Shown piece after piece: positions 9,051-17,699 of a stretch of DNA of 64,000 nt (its first letter is position 1; every line of letters starts with the position of its first letter). The DNA lies in assembly GCF_003201105.1 (NCBI RefSeq), contig NZ_QICJ01000006.1, positions 1 to 64,000 of the forward strand, read 5' to 3'. The notes under the pieces are model-generated. The model was not told the DNA's origin. It was given only the letters and a program-made list of their open reading frames with translations, and made no database searches. Source of the stretch: Dyella sp. AtDHG13. Its GTDB lineage: Bacteria > Pseudomonadota > Gammaproteobacteria > Xanthomonadales > Rhodanobacteraceae. Made by a program: the position numbers and the translations under genes.

Positions 9051-10274
9051 ATGGACATCCTGCCCATTCTCTCGACGCTGCGCCGCCACAAGACCACGGC
9101 CTTTCTGGTCATCGCGGAAATCGCGCTGACCTGCGCCATCGTGTGCAACGCGGTATTCATCATCAACCAGCGCATCGAGCGCATCCACATGCAGAGCGGC
9201 GTGGACGAGCAGCGCCTGCTGCACATCGCGCTCACCAACATCGGCGTGACCAAGGACGACAAGGCGCGCCGCGACGAGGATCTCGCCGCGCTGCGCCAGA
9301 TATCCGGCGTGGTCGCGGTGGCCTCGGTGAACGAGGTGCCGTTCGGCAATTCCTCCTCCAACGGCAGCATCAAGCTCGATCCCAAGCAGCGCCTGGCCAC
9401 GCTCAACGCCACGGACTACTTCGGCGAGAACGTGACGCAGACGCTGGGTACGCAGCTGATCGCGGGCCGGGAACTGCAGCCGGCCGACTACATGGACATG
9501 GATCAGGTGGTCAACGCGGCGACCGCGAAGGAAGCCAAGGGCGTTCCGCATGTCGTCGTGATCACGCAGAACATGGCCGAGCGGCTGTGGCCAGGCCAGC
9601 CCGCGCTGGGCAAGCAGCTCTACATGGCCGATTACGCGTTCACCGTGGTGGGCGTGGTCAAGGAACTGATCCGGCCGTCCATCTGGGACGATTCGGCCAA
9701 GAGCTACTCGATGGTGATGCCCGTGCGCGTGGCCAACAACGAGTACATCGTGCGCGTGGACGACCCGAAGAACCGCGAGCGCGTGCTGCAGGCGGCGGTG
9801 GCCAGGCTCAAGGAGATCAACCCGCACCGCATCGTGCTCAAGCAGCATCTGCTGAGCAACATGCGTGAGGACTTCTTCCAGAACGATCGCGCCATGGCCG
9901 GCCTGCTGGTGGGCGTGTGCGTCGCCTTGCTGGTCGTCACCGCGCTGGGCATCGTGGGCCTGGGCAGCTTCTGGGTGGCGCAGCGTCGCCGGCAGATCGG
10001 CGTGCGCCGTGCGCTGGGCGCCACGCGCGCGAACATCCTTCGTTATTTCCAGACGGAGAACTTCCTGCTGGCGACCATCGGCATCGCCGTGGGCATGGTG
10101 CTGGCGTATGGCATCAACCTGATGCTGATGGTGCATTACGAGCTGCCGCGCCTGCCCGGCATCTATTTCCCGGTGGGCGCCGTGCTGCTGTGGATCATCG
10201 GCCAGCTGGCGGTGCTCGGGCCCGCCATGCGGGCGGCGGCAGTGCCGCCGGTGGTTGCCACGCGCTCGGTCTGA
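9051..10274 (+). CDS. FtsX/MacB-type permease, B-type of pair 3
   Basis: 407 residues. N-terminal DILPILSTLRRHKTTAF precedes helix 1. The periplasmic domain contains LRQISGVVAV and LIAGREL, and the coupling segment QIGVRRALGAT lies between the C-terminal helices. The tail VPPVVATRSV is shared with B4 and nearly with B5. It starts 12 bases after A3. The protein is closer to B4 than to B1/B2, consistent with stepwise duplication of whole pairs and not of single genes. Confidence 0.92.
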   Translation: MDILPILSTLRRHKTTAFLVIAEIALTCAIVCNAVFIINQRIERIHMQSGVDEQRLLHIALTNIGVTKDDKARRDEDLAALRQISGVVAVASVNEVPFGNSSSNGSIKLDPKQRLATLNATDYFGENVTQTLGTQLIAGRELQPADYMDMDQVVNAATAKEAKGVPHVVVITQNMAERLWPGQPALGKQLYMADYAFTVVGVVKELIRPSIWDDSAKSYSMVMPVRVANNEYIVRVDDPKNRERVLQAAVARLKEINPHRIVLKQHLLSNMREDFFQNDRAMAGLLVGVCVALLVVTALGIVGLGSFWVAQRRRQIGVRRALGATRANILRYFQTENFLLATIGIAVGMVLAYGINLMLMVHYELPRLPGIYFPVGAVLLWIIGQLAVLGPAMRAAAVPPVVATRSV

Positions 10275-10294
10275 GCCACGCCGAGGACAAGGGA

Positions 10295-11617
10295 ATGTTC
10301 GGTTACTACCTCGATCTCGCCGTCCACAGCCTGCGCCGGAACAAGGTGCTCACGGCGCTGATGGTGCTCGCCATCGCCGTGGGCATCGGGGCCAGCATGA
10401 CCACGCTCACCGTGGTGCATCTGCTGTCGGGCGATCCGCTGCCGGGACGCAGCCATACCATTTTCTATCCGCAGGTGGATGCGAGTCCGAAGGGCAAGGA
10501 CAGCGACGAACCATTGGACATGCTCGACTACCGTTCGGCCGTCGATCTGTGGAGCGCGAGACGCGCCGATCGCCAGGCCTTGCTGGTGCAGAGCCAGGTG
10601 CGCTTGAACACGGCGGATGCCGGCAAGCCTGCCGTGATGACGATGATGCTTTCGGCGACGACGGATTTCTTCACCATGTTCGACGTGCCGTTCCGCTATG
10701 GCGGCCCATGGAGCGAACAGGACGACGCATCCCGCGCGCGCTTGGCGGTGATCAGCGACGACCTCAACCAGAAGCTTTTCGCCGGCGGGAACAGCGTGGG
10801 TCGCACCCTGCGCTTGCGCGACAGTGACGTGCGCATCGTCGGCGTGCTCAAGCCATGGCGGCCGTCGCCGCAGTTCTACGCGGTGCGCGGTGGCCGTTTC
10901 GCGGCGGGCGACACCAGCGACTTCTATGCCAGGCCGGAAGACGTGATCACGCCGTTCTTCACCGGGCTGGACATCAACGACGGCAATTTCCAGCAGTTCA
11001 CCTGCTGGCACATGCCGGCGCGTCCCGGACACCTGCAAGACGCGCCTTGCGTGTGGGTCGCGTTGTGGGTGCAGATCAAGGATGCCGCGCAGGTTGCCGC
11101 CTATCGGCGCTTCGTGGCGGATTATGCGGCACAGCAGCAGGCGATAGGCCGCTTTACCCATGCAGGCAACACGCGCTTGCGCGACTTGATGGGTTGGTTG
11201 GACTTCAACGGCGTGCTGCCCGGCAACGTGCGCCTGCAGGCCTGGCTGGCGGTGGCGTTCCTCGTCATTTGCCTGGTGAACATGGTGGGGCTCCTGCTTG
11301 CGAAATTCCTGCGGCGCAGCGGCGAGATCGGCCTGCGCCGCGCACTCGGCGCCAGCCGCGCGGCGGTGTTCGCGCAGTACATGGTGGAATCGGGCCTGAT
11401 CGGATTGATCGGCGGCGCTTTCGGCTGGCTGCTTACCCTGGTCGGCCTGTGGCTGATCCGGCAGCAACCGGTCGCCTATGCGGATCTGGTTCGCCTGGAT
11501 GTGCCGATGTTCCTGCTCACTTTCGTTGCCGCGATCGGCGCCAGCCTGTTGGCCGGAATGCTTCCGGCGGTGCGCGCGTGCCGGGTGGTGCCGGCATGGC
11601 AGCTCAAGACCTTGTGA
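10295..11617 (+). CDS. FtsX/MacB-type permease, A-type of pair 4
   Basis: 440 residues, starting FGYYLDLAVHSLRRNK after an AGGACAAGGGA ribosome region. The domain order is that of the other A proteins, with periplasmic cysteines FTCW...APCVW and GWLDFNGVLP after them. Coupling segment EIGLRRALGAS; tail PAWQLKTL. The start is 20 bases beyond the B3 stop. Longer upstream reading in the same frame lacks a plausible start and overlaps B3. Confidence 0.9.
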   Translation: MFGYYLDLAVHSLRRNKVLTALMVLAIAVGIGASMTTLTVVHLLSGDPLPGRSHTIFYPQVDASPKGKDSDEPLDMLDYRSAVDLWSARRADRQALLVQSQVRLNTADAGKPAVMTMMLSATTDFFTMFDVPFRYGGPWSEQDDASRARLAVISDDLNQKLFAGGNSVGRTLRLRDSDVRIVGVLKPWRPSPQFYAVRGGRFAAGDTSDFYARPEDVITPFFTGLDINDGNFQQFTCWHMPARPGHLQDAPCVWVALWVQIKDAAQVAAYRRFVADYAAQQQAIGRFTHAGNTRLRDLMGWLDFNGVLPGNVRLQAWLAVAFLVICLVNMVGLLLAKFLRRSGEIGLRRALGASRAAVFAQYMVESGLIGLIGGAFGWLLTLVGLWLIRQQPVAYADLVRLDVPMFLLTFVAAIGASLLAGMLPAVRACRVVPAWQLKTL

Positions 11618-11625
11618 GGTCGACG

Positions 11626-12837
11626 ATGACGAATTTCGCTCCCATCCTTTCCGCCCTGCGGCGCCACCGTCTGGCGACCGCGCTGATCGCCATGGAAATC
11701 GCGCTGGCGTGCGCGGTGCTGTGCAACGCCTGTTTCCTTATCGCGGAACAGTTGCGCCTGCTGCACATCACGAGCGGCGTGGATGAATCCTCACTGGCGG
11801 TGATCAGCCTGGACTGCGACGGATGCAAGGGCGCCGACCTCAATGCACGCGTGACTGCTGCGCTGCGCGCCGTGCCTGGCGTGGAGTCGGTGGCGGTGGT
11901 CAACGCCGTGCCGTTCGCGCAACCGGCCGGCTATGCCGGCATCAGCCTGGACCGCGAGCACTTCATCGCCGTGCCGCACTTCTACGCCGGCGGCCCGGGC
12001 TCGGTGGAAACGCTTGGGCTGCAACGAGTGAGCGGGCGCGCGTTCCAGGCGGACGATTTCCAGATCGCCGAGAACTGGCTTCCGCTGAACACGTCGGTAT
12101 GGATCACGCGCGCGTTCGCCGAACGCCTGTGGCCGGGACAGGATCCCTTGGGCAAGGAATTCTGGTCAGACAAGTACCACTTTCGCGTGGTCGGCGTGAT
12201 GGCGCACCTGACGCCTCCCGATCCTGGTGGCGGTCATGGCGACAGTGGCGGTGAGTGGTCCGTGTTCGTGCCGGTGATTCCCGGTGAGTCGCTCCATGGC
12301 GTCTACGCGGTGCGCGCAAGCCCGGCCGCGTTGTCACGCGTGCTGCGCGATGCGCGCGACGTGGTCCAGAAGGCCGCGCCGGAGGCGGTGCTCGATCTGC
12401 AACAGAGCCGCACGGTGCCGGAGCTTCGCGCGGATTTTTATCGCCAGACGCGCGTCATGGTCGGCATGCTCGCCGGCGTCATCGTCGCCCTGCTGCTGGT
12501 CACCGCGCTGGGCATCGTCGGTCTCGCCAGTTTCTGGGTGCAGCAGCGGCGCAAGCAGATCGGCATCCGCCGTGCGATGGGCGCCACGCGAGGAGACATC
12601 CTGCATTACTTCCAGGCGGAGAACTTCCTGATCGTGAGTGCGGGCATCGGTATCGGCATGGTGATGACGTTCGCGCTCAACCTGGTATTGATGAAGTTCT
12701 ACGAAGTGCCGCGCCTGCCGGCCTATTACCTGCCGTTGGGCGCACTGGTGTTGTGGGGCTTGGGCCAGTTGTCGGTACTGGCGCCGGCCTTGCGCGCCGC
12801 CAGCGTGCCGCCGGTGGTGGCGACGCGCTCGGTCTGA
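11626..12837 (+). CDS. FtsX/MacB-type permease, B-type of pair 4
   Basis: 403 residues, starting TNFAPILSALRRHRLAT only 8 bases after A4, the tightest gap in the array. Unlike the other B proteins it has a periplasmic CDGC (C-x2-C) early in the loop after helix 1. Coupling segment QIGIRRAMGAT; tail VPPVVATRSV. The frame is open far upstream, but that extension overlaps A4 completely. The CxxC could be a disulfide or metal site; its function is unknown. Confidence 0.9.
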   Translation: MTNFAPILSALRRHRLATALIAMEIALACAVLCNACFLIAEQLRLLHITSGVDESSLAVISLDCDGCKGADLNARVTAALRAVPGVESVAVVNAVPFAQPAGYAGISLDREHFIAVPHFYAGGPGSVETLGLQRVSGRAFQADDFQIAENWLPLNTSVWITRAFAERLWPGQDPLGKEFWSDKYHFRVVGVMAHLTPPDPGGGHGDSGGEWSVFVPVIPGESLHGVYAVRASPAALSRVLRDARDVVQKAAPEAVLDLQQSRTVPELRADFYRQTRVMVGMLAGVIVALLLVTALGIVGLASFWVQQRRKQIGIRRAMGATRGDILHYFQAENFLIVSAGIGIGMVMTFALNLVLMKFYEVPRLPAYYLPLGALVLWGLGQLSVLAPALRAASVPPVVATRSV

Positions 12838-12877
12838 TCGACGGAAAAAAACGGGGGAGGGCGGCGCTCGATAGCGC

Positions 12878-12889
12878 AGTCCGTGGACA
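12878..12889. promoter_or_regulatory. Weak copy of the TGTCC-N2-GGACA motif before pair 5
   Basis: AGTCCGTGGACA matches the perfect upstream palindrome at 10 of 12 positions and keeps the GTCC-N2-GGAC core. It lies in the widest gap of the permease array (80 bases, between B4 and A5). No -24/-12 element is visible nearby, so any role would have to be modulation or an unrecognised internal promoter. It may be chance. Confidence 0.3.
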
Positions 12890-12917
12890 AGCGATACACG
12901 CAACAGGGAAGGAACGC

Positions 12918-14249
12918 ATGCGTTACAACCTGACGTTGGCCTGGCATGGATTGAAGCGGTATCCACGCAGCACAGTGCTGGCGGTGATCACGGTGGCCAT
13001 GGGCGTGGCCGCCACCATGACGACGCTGGCGCTGCTGCACCAGCTCACGGCCGATCCGTTGCCGGGACGCAGCGGCCATCTGTATCTGGCATGGGTGGAC
13101 ACGGTGCGGGCCAAGCCGCAGCAGAGCCAGTCGCTCAACGACATCACCGTGCAGAACTATCACCGCATCAAGTGGGACGATGCGCAGGCCTTGCTGCATG
13201 ACCATCGCGCCATCTGGCAAGCGCCGATGGCGAGCGTATTCACCGAGATCAGGGGCGAAGGCGATCAGGCGAAGAAGCATCGCAACTACGTGCTCGCCAC
13301 CACCAGCGAGTTCATGCCGATGTTCGGCGTGGCCTTGCGCAGCGGGCGCGGATGGACCGCCGCGGAAGACCAGACGCACGCGCCGGTGGCCGTGATCGAC
13401 AGCGAGATGGCGCAGACGCTGTATGGCACGGCCGACGCCGTCGGACGCGAATTGAGGCTTGGGCACGGCGTGTTCCGCGTCATTGGCGTGAGCGCACCGT
13501 TCTCGCTGCAGCCGCACTTCTATGACCTTGCGGCCTTCAGCTTCGGCGATCAACGCCGCGACCAGGTATTCGCACCGGTATCGGCCTTGCTGGACGCCGG
13601 CGTGGACCTGGCAGGCAGCGATGCCTGCGACGAGGATGGCCCCAAGAAGACCACGCTGTTCGAGACGGACGCCGCGCATTGTTCGTCGCTCAGCTATTGG
13701 GTAAGCCTGCCGGACAGCAAGGCCGCTTCCGATTTTCATGACTACCTGCAGCACTACGTGCAGAACCAGCAAGCGCTGGCGGGCTATGGCAAGACCTCGC
13801 GCGCGGAGCTCACCGGCGTGGGCGCATGGTTGAGCCGGCAGAACGTGGTGCCCGACAACGTGCGGCTCAATGCGTGGCTGGCAGGTTCGTTTCTGCTGCT
13901 GTGCATGGCCAACGTCGCCGGGTTGCTGGCGGCGCGTTTCCTGCGTCGCGGCGCGGAGATCGGCATACGCCGCGCGCTGGGCGCACCACGCGCCGCGATC
14001 TTCCAGCAGCACGTGTTCGAGGCGGTGCTGATCTGCCTGCTGGGCGGCGTGCTCGCCCTGCCGCTCACGCTGTTCGGCCCGTGGACGCTGCGCCTGCAGG
14101 ACAGCGGCTTCACCGACCTTGCCCACCTCGACCCGGCCATGTTCGCGGCCTTGTTCGCGCTGGCGCTTGCAGTGGGCGTGATCACCGGATGGTTGCCGGC
14201 GTGGCGCGCCTCGCGCGTGGAGCCGGGTCTTCAGGTCAAGAGCGCATAA
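12918..14249 (+). CDS. FtsX/MacB-type permease, A-type of pair 5 (divergent)
   Basis: 443 residues, the most divergent A protein. The N-terminus RYNLTLAWHGLKRYPRSTV replaces the usual YYLDL...RRN. It still keeps the ADPLPGRS segment, the periplasmic cysteine pair (SDAC...AHCSS), GAWLSRQNVVP, the coupling segment EIGIRRALGAP and a QVKSA tail. AGGGAAGGAACGC gives a strong ribosome site at ATG 12918. It is separated from pair 4 by 80 bases, the largest gap in the array. Confidence 0.9.
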   Translation: MRYNLTLAWHGLKRYPRSTVLAVITVAMGVAATMTTLALLHQLTADPLPGRSGHLYLAWVDTVRAKPQQSQSLNDITVQNYHRIKWDDAQALLHDHRAIWQAPMASVFTEIRGEGDQAKKHRNYVLATTSEFMPMFGVALRSGRGWTAAEDQTHAPVAVIDSEMAQTLYGTADAVGRELRLGHGVFRVIGVSAPFSLQPHFYDLAAFSFGDQRRDQVFAPVSALLDAGVDLAGSDACDEDGPKKTTLFETDAAHCSSLSYWVSLPDSKAASDFHDYLQHYVQNQQALAGYGKTSRAELTGVGAWLSRQNVVPDNVRLNAWLAGSFLLLCMANVAGLLAARFLRRGAEIGIRRALGAPRAAIFQQHVFEAVLICLLGGVLALPLTLFGPWTLRLQDSGFTDLAHLDPAMFAALFALALAVGVITGWLPAWRASRVEPGLQVKSA

Positions 14250-14259
14250 GGAGAATGCG

Positions 14260-15510
14260 ATGTCGCTTGCCGTGATGCTCAAGGTCTTGCGTCGCCATGC
14301 GTTGATGCCCGCGCTGGTGCTGCTGCAGGTGGCGCTGGCGTGCGCCATTCTCTGCAACGTGCTGTTCCTCGTCTGGCAGCGCGTGCAGCCGATGGTGGCG
14401 CCCAGCGGCCTGGCGGAGGACGAGCTGGTGCTGGTCGACCAGATCACCTCGCGCGTGCGTCCATGGACAGGGGCCGACGTACGTGCCGGCCAGCTGGCGC
14501 TGAGCCGTACGCCTGGCGTTCGTTATGCCTCTGCGGCGCTGGGGCTGCCGATGATCGGCACCATGATGGTCGACTACACCCTGCAGTCGCCCCGCGGCGT
14601 CAAGGTCGGCGTGAACGGCTACTTCGGCGAAGGCCTGGTGAAGTCGCTGGGACTGCAACTGGTGGCCGGCCGTGATTTCCTGCCTTCGGAATACCAAGAG
14701 TTCGGCGTCAATCAGCCGTCCAGCGGCGTTCCGGACACCGGTTCGACCGAGTCCATCATCATCACTGAGTCGCTGGCGAAGCAGCTGTTCGGCGACCAGC
14801 CCGCAGTGGGGCAGATCCTGCAGGTGCCCGACGAGCCCGATGGGCATGGCTACCAGGTGGTGGGCGTGGTACGCCACCTGATGCGCAACCAGCTGGCCCT
14901 GGCGACGGACGGGCGTGCGGACAACACCATGCTGACTGCCAGACGTGTGGGGGATACCGCGATGGTGGGCTATGCGGTGCGCATCGATCCCGCCATGCGC
15001 GAGGTCGCCTTGCGCGGCATTCGAGCGGCCATCAACGAGGCGTTCGGCCCACTCTTGAGCGAAGACATACCGGTGAAGATCACCACCTACGCCGAACGAC
15101 GCCACGACGCGCTACGCGGCGCACGCGCGGCCCTTTGGCTGTTCGCCGGCGTGACGATGGCGGTGATCGTGGTGACGGCCATCGGCATCATGGGCCTCAC
15201 CGGGTTCTGGGTGCAGCGCCGCACGCGGCAGATCGGCATCCAGCGGGCGCTGGGCGCGCGGCGTTCGCAGGTGCTGCGCTACTTCATGGTGGAGAACCTG
15301 CTTATCGCCGGCGCCGGCGTGCTGGTCGGCATGGCGCTGGCCTATGTCGCCAACGGCGTGCTCATGCGCCACTACGAGCTTCCCCGGCTGCCGTGGAGCT
15401 ATCTCCCTATCGGCGGCGCGCTGGTGCTGCTGCTGGGCCAGCTGGCGGCGTGGTCGCCGGCCCGGCGGGCGGCGGCGGTGCCGCCGGTGGTCGCCACCCG
15501 GTCGCTCTAG
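14260..15510 (+). CDS. FtsX/MacB-type permease, B-type of pair 5
   Basis: 416 residues, last of the ten permeases. SLAVMLKVLRRHALMPAL precedes helix 1. The periplasmic domain contains LSRTPGVRYA and LVAGRDF, the coupling segment is QIGIQRALGAR, and the tail is PPVVATRSL. It is as divergent from the other B proteins as A5 is from the other A proteins, so pair 5 probably split off earliest. Its TAG stop is part of the CTAG that flanks the inserted element just downstream. Confidence 0.92.
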   Translation: MSLAVMLKVLRRHALMPALVLLQVALACAILCNVLFLVWQRVQPMVAPSGLAEDELVLVDQITSRVRPWTGADVRAGQLALSRTPGVRYASAALGLPMIGTMMVDYTLQSPRGVKVGVNGYFGEGLVKSLGLQLVAGRDFLPSEYQEFGVNQPSSGVPDTGSTESIIITESLAKQLFGDQPAVGQILQVPDEPDGHGYQVVGVVRHLMRNQLALATDGRADNTMLTARRVGDTAMVGYAVRIDPAMREVALRGIRAAINEAFGPLLSEDIPVKITTYAERRHDALRGARAALWLFAGVTMAVIVVTAIGIMGLTGFWVQRRTRQIGIQRALGARRSQVLRYFMVENLLIAGAGVLVGMALAYVANGVLMRHYELPRLPWSYLPIGGALVLLLGQLAAWSPARRAAAVPPVVATRSL

Positions 15511-15636
15511 GGCCTGTTAGCACTATTCGCGTAGCCCGCGTTGCTTGCCCGTGGTCAGCGGGTGGTAGTGCGTGGTGCTGGCCTGGCTGGCTGCCAGGTC
15601 AAGCCGCGCGCTGCCGATAGTGCTAACAGACCCTAG
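15507..15636. mobile_element. MITE-like element with 16-base inverted ends flanked by CTAG
   Basis: GGCCTGTTAGCACTAT at 15511-15526 is mirrored by ATAGTGCTAACAGACC at 15617-15632 (15 of 16 paired). The core is 122 bases and has no room for a transposase. CTAG stands on both sides (15507-15510 and 15633-15636), fitting a four-base target duplication, as IS5-type elements make at YTAR sites (family knowledge). CTAG is self-complementary, so the flanks alone cannot prove insertion. The left CTAG supplies the stop codon of the last permease gene. Confidence 0.7.
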
Positions 15637-15721
15637 CTGAACGTGTGCCCGTGCGCTTCGGCACGGGCGTGCGGGCGGCGGGTGTGCAGAATAGGCGTCA
15701 TCTCAACCGGAGGGAGAACCC

Positions 15722-17533
15722 ATGAAGATCGGACCGCGAATGCTGTTGGCGGGCGTGATGATGTCGGCGGCGTGCGTCGCTGGGGCGCAGTCCGCCGCCA
15801 CGGACGTACCCACCCGCGTGAAGGCGCTCAACGCCCTGCTGGCCGAGCAGTGGCAGCACACGCTGGAAACGCAGCCGGAATTCGCCACGATCCTGGGCGA
15901 CCTGCGCTACAACGACCGCTGGTCGGATGCCTCGCCGGCCTTCGCCGAGCGCGAATACGCCGCGGACAAGGCGTTCCTCAAGCGCTTCCAGGCCATCGAC
16001 ACCACCGGTTTTTCGGAAGAGGACAAGCTCAACCAGCAGCTGATGGTGCGCAGGCTCACCGATGCGCTGAAGGCGCACGAGCTGAAGCTCGACGAGATGC
16101 CGCTGGAACAGATGAGCGGCGTGCACCTGCAGCTGGCCGGCTTCGTCAGCTCCATTCCGTTCGACAACACCAAGGAATACGACGACTACCTCAAGCGCCT
16201 GCAGAACGTGCCGACGCTGCTGGACCAGGCCACCGAAAACGCGCGTCTGGGCCTGAAGAACGGCATGATGCCGCCCAAGTACCTGCTCGAGAAAGTCGCC
16301 ACGCAGATCGACAGCATCGGCACGCCGGCCGGCATGGACAACGTGTTCGCCGAGCCGCTGAAGCGCTTCCCCAAGACGGTGTCGGCGGCCGACCAGAAGC
16401 GCCTGCACGACGCCATCCTCGCCGCCATCGACCAGAAGGTGCGTCCGGCCTACCAGAAGCTGGGCGCGTTCGTGAAGAACGACTACGCCCCGCATGGCCG
16501 CAGCGAACCGGGCGTGTGGCAGCTGCCCAACGGCGATGCCATCTACGCCTTCCAAGTGGAGCAGATGACCACCACCAAGGAAAGCCCGGAGCGCATCCAT
16601 GAGATCGGCCTGTCCGAGGTCAAGCGCATTGAAGGCGAGATGACCGAGATCGCCAAGCAGCAGGGCTTCAAGGACCTGGCGAGCTTCCGCGAATCGCTCA
16701 AGACCAACCCGAAGGTGCATGCCACTTCGCGCGAGGACATCCTCAACCGCTATCGCAACTACCTGGCCGGCATGCAGCCGGAGTTGCCCAAGCTGTTCGG
16801 CCTGCTGCCCAAGACCAAGGTGGAAGTGGTGCCGGTGGAGCCGTTCCGCGAGAAGGAAGCCGCCGCCGCCGAATACCACCAGGGCACGCCGGATGGCTCG
16901 CGTCCGGGCCAGATCTTCGTCAACACCGGCGACTTCCAGAACCGCAGCGTGCTGACCATCGAGTCGACCGCCTATCACGAAGGCATCCCAGGCCATCACA
17001 TGCAGATCTCCATCGCGCAGACGCTCAAGGGCCTGCCGCCGTTCCGCCAGCAGGCGGGCTACAACGCCTACATCGAAGGCTGGGCGCTGTATGCGGAGCA
17101 GCTTGGCCACGAGCTGGGCTTCTACAAGGATCCGCTGTCGTACTACGGCCATCTCTCCGACGAGCTGCTGCGCGCCGACCGTCTCGTGCTGGACACGGGC
17201 GTGCACTACAAGCACTGGACGCGCCAGCAGATGGTGGATTTCTTCCACGCGCATTCCAGCGAGGACGAGCCGGACGTGCAGGCCGAAACCGACCGCTACA
17301 TCACCTGGCCGGGCCAGGCGCTGGCGTACAAGATGGGCCAGCTGAAGATCCTGGAGCTGCGTGCGCGCGCCAAGAAGGAGCTGGGCGACAAGTTCGACAT
17401 CCGCGCCTTCCACGATGAAATCCTCGATGGCGGCGCGCTGCCGCTGGATGTGCTCGAAGCGCGTACCGATGCATGGATCGCCGCGGTGAAGGCCGGCAAG
17501 GCGCCGGCGCATCCGGTGCCGCAGAAGGGTTGA
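15722..17533 (+). CDS. Secreted DUF885-family metallopeptidase
   Basis: 603 residues with a signal peptide (hydrophobic residues about 7-20, cleavage after AGA or AQS). The diagnostic HEGIPGHH motif begins at residue 419; in this family it acts as the zinc-binding HExxH equivalent. Length is typical. The product should be a periplasmic or lipoprotein-like peptidase; substrates of the family are poorly defined. The start follows a strong CGGAGGGAGAA ribosome site. It lies between the permease array and its presumed regulators but is separated from the array by an inserted element, so co-transcription is uncertain. Confidence 0.9.
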   Translation: MKIGPRMLLAGVMMSAACVAGAQSAATDVPTRVKALNALLAEQWQHTLETQPEFATILGDLRYNDRWSDASPAFAEREYAADKAFLKRFQAIDTTGFSEEDKLNQQLMVRRLTDALKAHELKLDEMPLEQMSGVHLQLAGFVSSIPFDNTKEYDDYLKRLQNVPTLLDQATENARLGLKNGMMPPKYLLEKVATQIDSIGTPAGMDNVFAEPLKRFPKTVSAADQKRLHDAILAAIDQKVRPAYQKLGAFVKNDYAPHGRSEPGVWQLPNGDAIYAFQVEQMTTTKESPERIHEIGLSEVKRIEGEMTEIAKQQGFKDLASFRESLKTNPKVHATSREDILNRYRNYLAGMQPELPKLFGLLPKTKVEVVPVEPFREKEAAAAEYHQGTPDGSRPGQIFVNTGDFQNRSVLTIESTAYHEGIPGHHMQISIAQTLKGLPPFRQQAGYNAYIEGWALYAEQLGHELGFYKDPLSYYGHLSDELLRADRLVLDTGVHYKHWTRQQMVDFFHAHSSEDEPDVQAETDRYITWPGQALAYKMGQLKILELRARAKKELGDKFDIRAFHDEILDGGALPLDVLEARTDAWIAAVKAGKAPAHPVPQKG

Positions 17534-17539
17534 CGCAAG

Positions 17540-17572
17540 GCGGGCCTGCCCGGAGGAACCGGGCGGGCCCGC
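17540..17572. terminator. Hairpin after the DUF885 gene
   Basis: Fourteen-base arms (GCGGGCCTGCCCGG and CCGGGCGGGCCCGC) pair at 13 positions, with a T-G wobble at the other, around an AGGAA loop, 6 bases after the stop codon. No T-run follows, so the stem may act as an mRNA end or pause rather than a canonical intrinsic terminator. Confidence 0.5.
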
Positions 17573-17579
17573 AGATACC

Positions 17580-17611
17580 GGCTTTGTCCCGGCCCGTGCC
17601 GGGGCAAAGCC
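17580..17611. terminator. Second hairpin before the response-regulator gene
   Basis: GGCTTTGTCCCGGC pairs with GCCGGGGCAAAGCC with one G-T wobble, loop CCGT. Together with the preceding stem it separates the peptidase gene from the regulatory genes. The remaining 88 bases to the regulator start hold no clear sigma-70 or sigma-54 promoter that I can identify. Confidence 0.5.
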
Positions 17612-17699
17612 GTCGCCGCCTTAGTTGGCGACAAACCGAAACGATTCATGCAACCTTTTGGCGTGGAGCCGCATCCACGTCTACATGTGCAAGCGACGA

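Noticed and set aside
12838-12917. A second sigma-54 promoter before permease pair 5
   Set aside because: A weak palindrome copy is present but no GG-N10-GC element is found in the gap.
15511-15632. The inverted-repeat element as an ordinary intrinsic terminator of the permease operon
   Set aside because: The arms are 90 bases apart, no T-run follows, and the CTAG flanks fit an inserted element better; it could still affect transcript ends.
15722-17533. DUF885 peptidase gene as the last member of the sigma-54 operon
   Set aside because: An inserted element and over 200 bases separate it from the array, and two strong hairpins isolate it from the regulators; co-transcription is possible but not supported by sequence.
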